Assembly: GCA_964401335.1 (NCBI GenBank)
Contig: CAYNYK010000080.1
Location: 1-24,122 of the forward strand
DNA from: JAAYCU01 sp964401335
Lineage (GTDB): Bacteria > Planctomycetota > Phycisphaerae > UBA1845 > PWPN01
Reading direction: 5' to 3'
DNA: 24,122 nucleotides
Part shown: positions 21,542 to 24,122 of the stretch, one piece after another
How the letters are laid out: each line of letters begins with the position of its first letter
Position numbering within the stretch: the stretch's first letter is position 1
Notes under the pieces: generated by a model
The model's input: the letters and a program-made list of their open reading frames with translations, nothing else
Database searches by the model: none
Told to the model about the DNA's origin: nothing
Program-made: the position numbers and the translations under genes

Positions 21542-23770
21542 TTACGGAGCGTTTTCCTTTGATTCCCGCTTCCCGGCCTGGGATTGATTTTTCTTGGTGT
21601 TTTTGCCGGATTCAATGTACATACTACGCATTTGATCGATGCCCTTCGGATCGCCGATGATAGTGAGCCGGTCGCCCCGTTGCAGGGCCGTGCCGCCGTT
21701 CGGTACGAAGATTTCACCTCCGCGACGAATCATCGTGGTCAAGGTGCCTTTCGGGAAACCGCTATCGCACAGGCGAACGCCGATCAACGACTCGGTGGCT
21801 TCCGTGCGTCCCACATGCAGGACGAGGAAGCGCTCATCACGCAGCAGTACTTCTTTAAGCTTCTGCTGGTCGCGGGCGGTCAACCAGGCATCAAGAAATG
21901 ATTCATCCTCGATCCGCCCGGCGATCTGGGCCAGGATGCGCAGATGACGGCCGGGTTCCTGCTCGGGACTGATGAGGAAAAACAAGGCATAGACCCGGCG
22001 CACATCCTCGGCCGGCTTCGCCTCGGTTGCATCATCCGACGAGGGGGGGAGGCGGACACCTTCGCGGGACCGGACCAAAACCATCTCGGAGTGTTCAAGC
22101 AGATGAGAACGAAAGTGGGGCAGAATGGCGCCATGCGCGATTGGCGCGACGCCGTATCGCGCACTCTCGGTGAAACGGCGTTCCACCTCCTCAACCGACA
22201 GAGGCAACCGCTGGGCCAGGCAACGCGCAACTCGCAAAATAACCTGATCCAACGTTGCACCGGCCTCGGCCTCAAGCATATCGGCCCGGGCCACGATGTC
22301 GTCGAACGGATCCTGATCGCGGGCCCCCTTTTCCTTCATGATTTCGCGAAACTCCAGGTCCAGTTGCTCGTGGCGCTGCCGGCCCAGCCGCTCGAAAACA
22401 TGATGTATCGCGCCACGGCGTTCCACCTTTGGGCGCGCATACCACAAATACCAGGCCAACCCGATAATGATGACGCCCAAAGCGAAACCAATGGTCAGCC
22501 AGCCCATCTCGATGATCAGCCATCCACTAATCAATACGCCCAGGATCGGCAACCAGGGGTAGAGCGGCACGCGGAAGCCCGGGTCATAACTCTGTATTTG
22601 ACTTTCACGCATAACGATGACGGCCAGATTAGCCATGCCGAACATCAGGAGATTGAAGCAACTGGCCAGCTTGGCGACGCCTTCCGCCGAGAAAGCGACA
22701 ATAAACACGATCATAATCGCGGTGGTAAACAGAATGGCCGGCGTCGGCGTTCCGTAACGTCCAAGAACACAAAAACGAGGCGAGACCAGCTTATCGCGGG
22801 CCATGGCCAGCGGATAACGGCTGGCGGACATGATTCCGGCATTGCCCGTCGAAGCGAAAGCAGCCATAGCCGCCAATACGATCAGAATTAACCCGAATGG
22901 TCGAGGCAACCAACCAAAGAAAGCCCCTGCGGCCGTCGCCACCGGCGTGTAATCCCGTTGTAAAACAACCGGATCCAGTACGGCGATAATAATAAACACC
23001 CCTAACACGTAGATAACCGTCACCGTAATCAGAGACAGGAACATACCCAACGGCAGATTACGATCCGGCCGCTTGACTTCCTCGCTGATACTGGCTACCT
23101 GCGTCAGGCCCGCATACGACACGAAGACCAAACCGATCGTACGGAGCAGGCCAGACCAGCCGTTCTGCTCGTGCAGAAAAGGGGTGTATTGTTGGGTTAG
23201 TTGACCTTCGGGCAGGCGAAAGAACACATACCAAAGCCCCTGAACCACGAAATAAGACAACACCCCTAACAGGATCACCACCAGCACTCCCTGAACCTTG
23301 CTCGATTCCTTGGCTCCGAGGATATTCACCGTCGCGAACATGACCGCCAAAGCGACGGCCAGCCCCTTGATTAACCAAATGGTGGACGCTGATCCGGGAG
23401 CCAGCAAACCTCCGATACCGGGTGTAATCGACAAATAGGCCCCCATCCCCAACAAGGCGAAACCCGCCTTCAGCACCAAGGCCAGCCACGATCCCAACCC
23501 GCCGATGGTGCCGACGGCCGGCCCCATGCTGCGATCCAGAAAATAATACGCGCCGCCGGCCCGCGGCAGAGCACTGGACAATTCGGCCATGCTGAACATA
23601 GCCGGGACGATCAAAAACCCCGCGATCAGATAAGCTAACACCGTGGACGGCCCGCCCGTAACCGTGGCCAGACCCGGCAGCAGGAAAAAGCCCGAACTGA
23701 ACATCGTACCGGTCGAGATGCAGTACACATCCCAGAGGCCCAATTCCTTTTTCAGCTTCTGTTTCACCAC
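21542..23770 (-). CDS. Amino-acid permease fused to EIIA-like and RCK-C domains
   Basis: This 742-residue protein has three parts. Residues 1 to about 450 form an APC-superfamily transporter with about a dozen membrane segments; GTMFSSGFFLLPG near the start and SYAGLTQVASISEEVKRPDRN are typical of amino-acid permeases. Residues 490-650 resemble a PTS EIIA (fructose/Ntr) domain, with H552 in GAILPHFRS at the position that is phosphorylated in the family. Residues 655-712 form a TrkA-C (RCK-C) domain with LIGVRL and PNGGTALQRGDRLTIIGD, known for ligand-controlled channels and antiporters. The Lys/Gln-rich end is polar. The start is one of two adjacent GTG codons with GAGGGAAG just upstream. The cytosolic part suggests gating by phosphorylation and a small ligand. 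Transported substrate is unknown. Confidence 0.87.
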   Translation of the reverse strand: MVKQKLKKELGLWDVYCISTGTMFSSGFFLLPGLATVTGGPSTVLAYLIAGFLIVPAMFSMAELSSALPRAGGAYYFLDRSMGPAVGTIGGLGSWLALVLKAGFALLGMGAYLSITPGIGGLLAPGSASTIWLIKGLAVALAVMFATVNILGAKESSKVQGVLVVILLGVLSYFVVQGLWYVFFRLPEGQLTQQYTPFLHEQNGWSGLLRTIGLVFVSYAGLTQVASISEEVKRPDRNLPLGMFLSLITVTVIYVLGVFIIIAVLDPVVLQRDYTPVATAAGAFFGWLPRPFGLILIVLAAMAAFASTGNAGIMSASRYPLAMARDKLVSPRFCVLGRYGTPTPAILFTTAIMIVFIVAFSAEGVAKLASCFNLLMFGMANLAVIVMRESQIQSYDPGFRVPLYPWLPILGVLISGWLIIEMGWLTIGFALGVIIIGLAWYLWYARPKVERRGAIHHVFERLGRQRHEQLDLEFREIMKEKGARDQDPFDDIVARADMLEAEAGATLDQVILRVARCLAQRLPLSVEEVERRFTESARYGVAPIAHGAILPHFRSHLLEHSEMVLVRSREGVRLPPSSDDATEAKPAEDVRRVYALFFLISPEQEPGRHLRILAQIAGRIEDESFLDAWLTARDQQKLKEVLLRDERFLVLHVGRTEATESLIGVRLCDSGFPKGTLTTMIRRGGEIFVPNGGTALQRGDRLTIIGDPKGIDQMRSMYIESGKNTKKNQSQAGKRESKENAP

Positions 23771-24122
23771 GGTATGGCTTCCCTCATTACACGCTTTTTT
23801 CGCTGACGATTGTTATTCCGTCATGAAGGATGCAACCCATCACCCGGGAAGTGCCTGAAAAAGACTTCGCGTTTCGCCGGGTCCATAGAATAACTCGCCA
23901 ATCTGACCGGTACAAGACTATAAGCGTCAACCCGATGATGACAAGGTTGACTGGAACGCCGGTTTTTACTGACATGAAGGCCAGGGCGTGCTGAACATGT
24001 AACAGAACCGGGATCGATGGCCTTTGACTTGAACCATCGGCTAAATGAACGGCGGCCTTGTTGTTAAATCACTGGACTTTTGCAAAGTTAGGGTAACGCC
24101 AATTGTGCCTTGATTCGTTCAC
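23771..24122. other. Gene-free right end, including the permease leader
   Basis: No gene with coding character and a ribosome site is seen. It contains the upstream region of the permease gene. Near the right edge two short open frames on the minus strand end at 24069 and 24088 and either could be the tail of a gene outside the window. Confidence 0.4.
23917..23944 (-). promoter_or_regulatory. Candidate promoter of the permease gene
   Basis: On the minus strand TTGTCA (23939-23944) and TATAGT (23917-23922) are 16 nt apart. The leader would be about 140 nt, which is long; this is a weak call. Confidence 0.35.

Noticed and set aside
21944..22891. 315-residue open frame on + opposite the permease
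   Set aside because: Shadow of the permease gene; low hydrophobicity and no motif.
23787..23975. 62-residue minus-strand frame with a hydrophobic start
   Set aside because: No ribosome site before the ATG, and it covers the likely permease promoter and leader.
24069..24122. Open minus-strand frames at the right edge (stops at 24069 and 24088)
   Set aside because: Either may be a gene tail entering the window; too short to decide between them.

Overview
The window looks like chromosomal DNA of a planctomycete, most likely a Phycisphaerae-type lineage. Three things point there: two long proteins with a type IV pilin-like N-terminus (the 'FTLIEVLVVVAIIALLISIL' leader followed by a big globular body); a large secreted protein with FG-GAP repeats ending in dockerin-like Asp-rich loops; and a scattered set of carbohydrate enzymes mostly in single-gene units. 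This assignment is inference from gene content; there is no rRNA or marker gene. There are 18 supported protein genes, no tRNA or rRNA, no CRISPR array, no transposase, and no sign of a phage.

Layout. 1-2500: a phosphomannose isomerase-like cupin and a TIM-barrel sugar isomerase/epimerase on +, separated by a 53-nt near-perfect palindrome. 2700-3950: a small cupin (-), a small DUF2892-type membrane protein (+) and a cyclophilin (-). 4050-4780: an antitoxin-toxin pair (ribbon-helix-helix plus PIN/VapC) with a readable promoter and palindromic operator. 4800-6900: a secreted S10-type serine carboxypeptidase and an FmdB-like zinc ribbon protein. 6940-9790: two paralogous pseudopilins on -, exactly 1,500 bp apart in their 5' ends, with matching promoters and a matching leader hairpin. 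9867-12545: a secreted alpha/beta hydrolase with Cys at the nucleophile position (-), divergent from a lipoprotein-type SppA peptidase (+). 12622-16542: a 51-residue exported peptide (-), a class I xylose isomerase (-), and a divergent GH95-family glycosidase (+). 16555-17991: a BtuF-like metal/cobalamin receptor and an MTH1187-family thiamine-binding protein (both -). 18320-21484: a 1,054-residue secreted metalloprotease with FG-GAP propeller and dockerin-like tail (+). 21542-23770: an amino-acid permease fused to a PTS EIIA-like domain and a TrkA-C (RCK-C) domain (-).

How it fits together. The sugar genes (PMI-like cupin, TIM-barrel isomerase, xylose isomerase, GH95 glycosidase) suggest use of fucose- or xylose-containing polysaccharides, and the secreted peptidases, hydrolase and pseudopilins fit a surface-active heterotroph. 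Apart from the toxin-antitoxin pair there is no tight operon, so pathway links between neighbours are inference. I saw no convincing unknown defence or mobile system. The best leads are the shared promoter/leader cassette of the two pseudopilins, the permease-EIIA-RCK fusion, the Cys-type hydrolase, the 53-nt palindrome, and the palindrome lying over the start codon of the GH95 gene.
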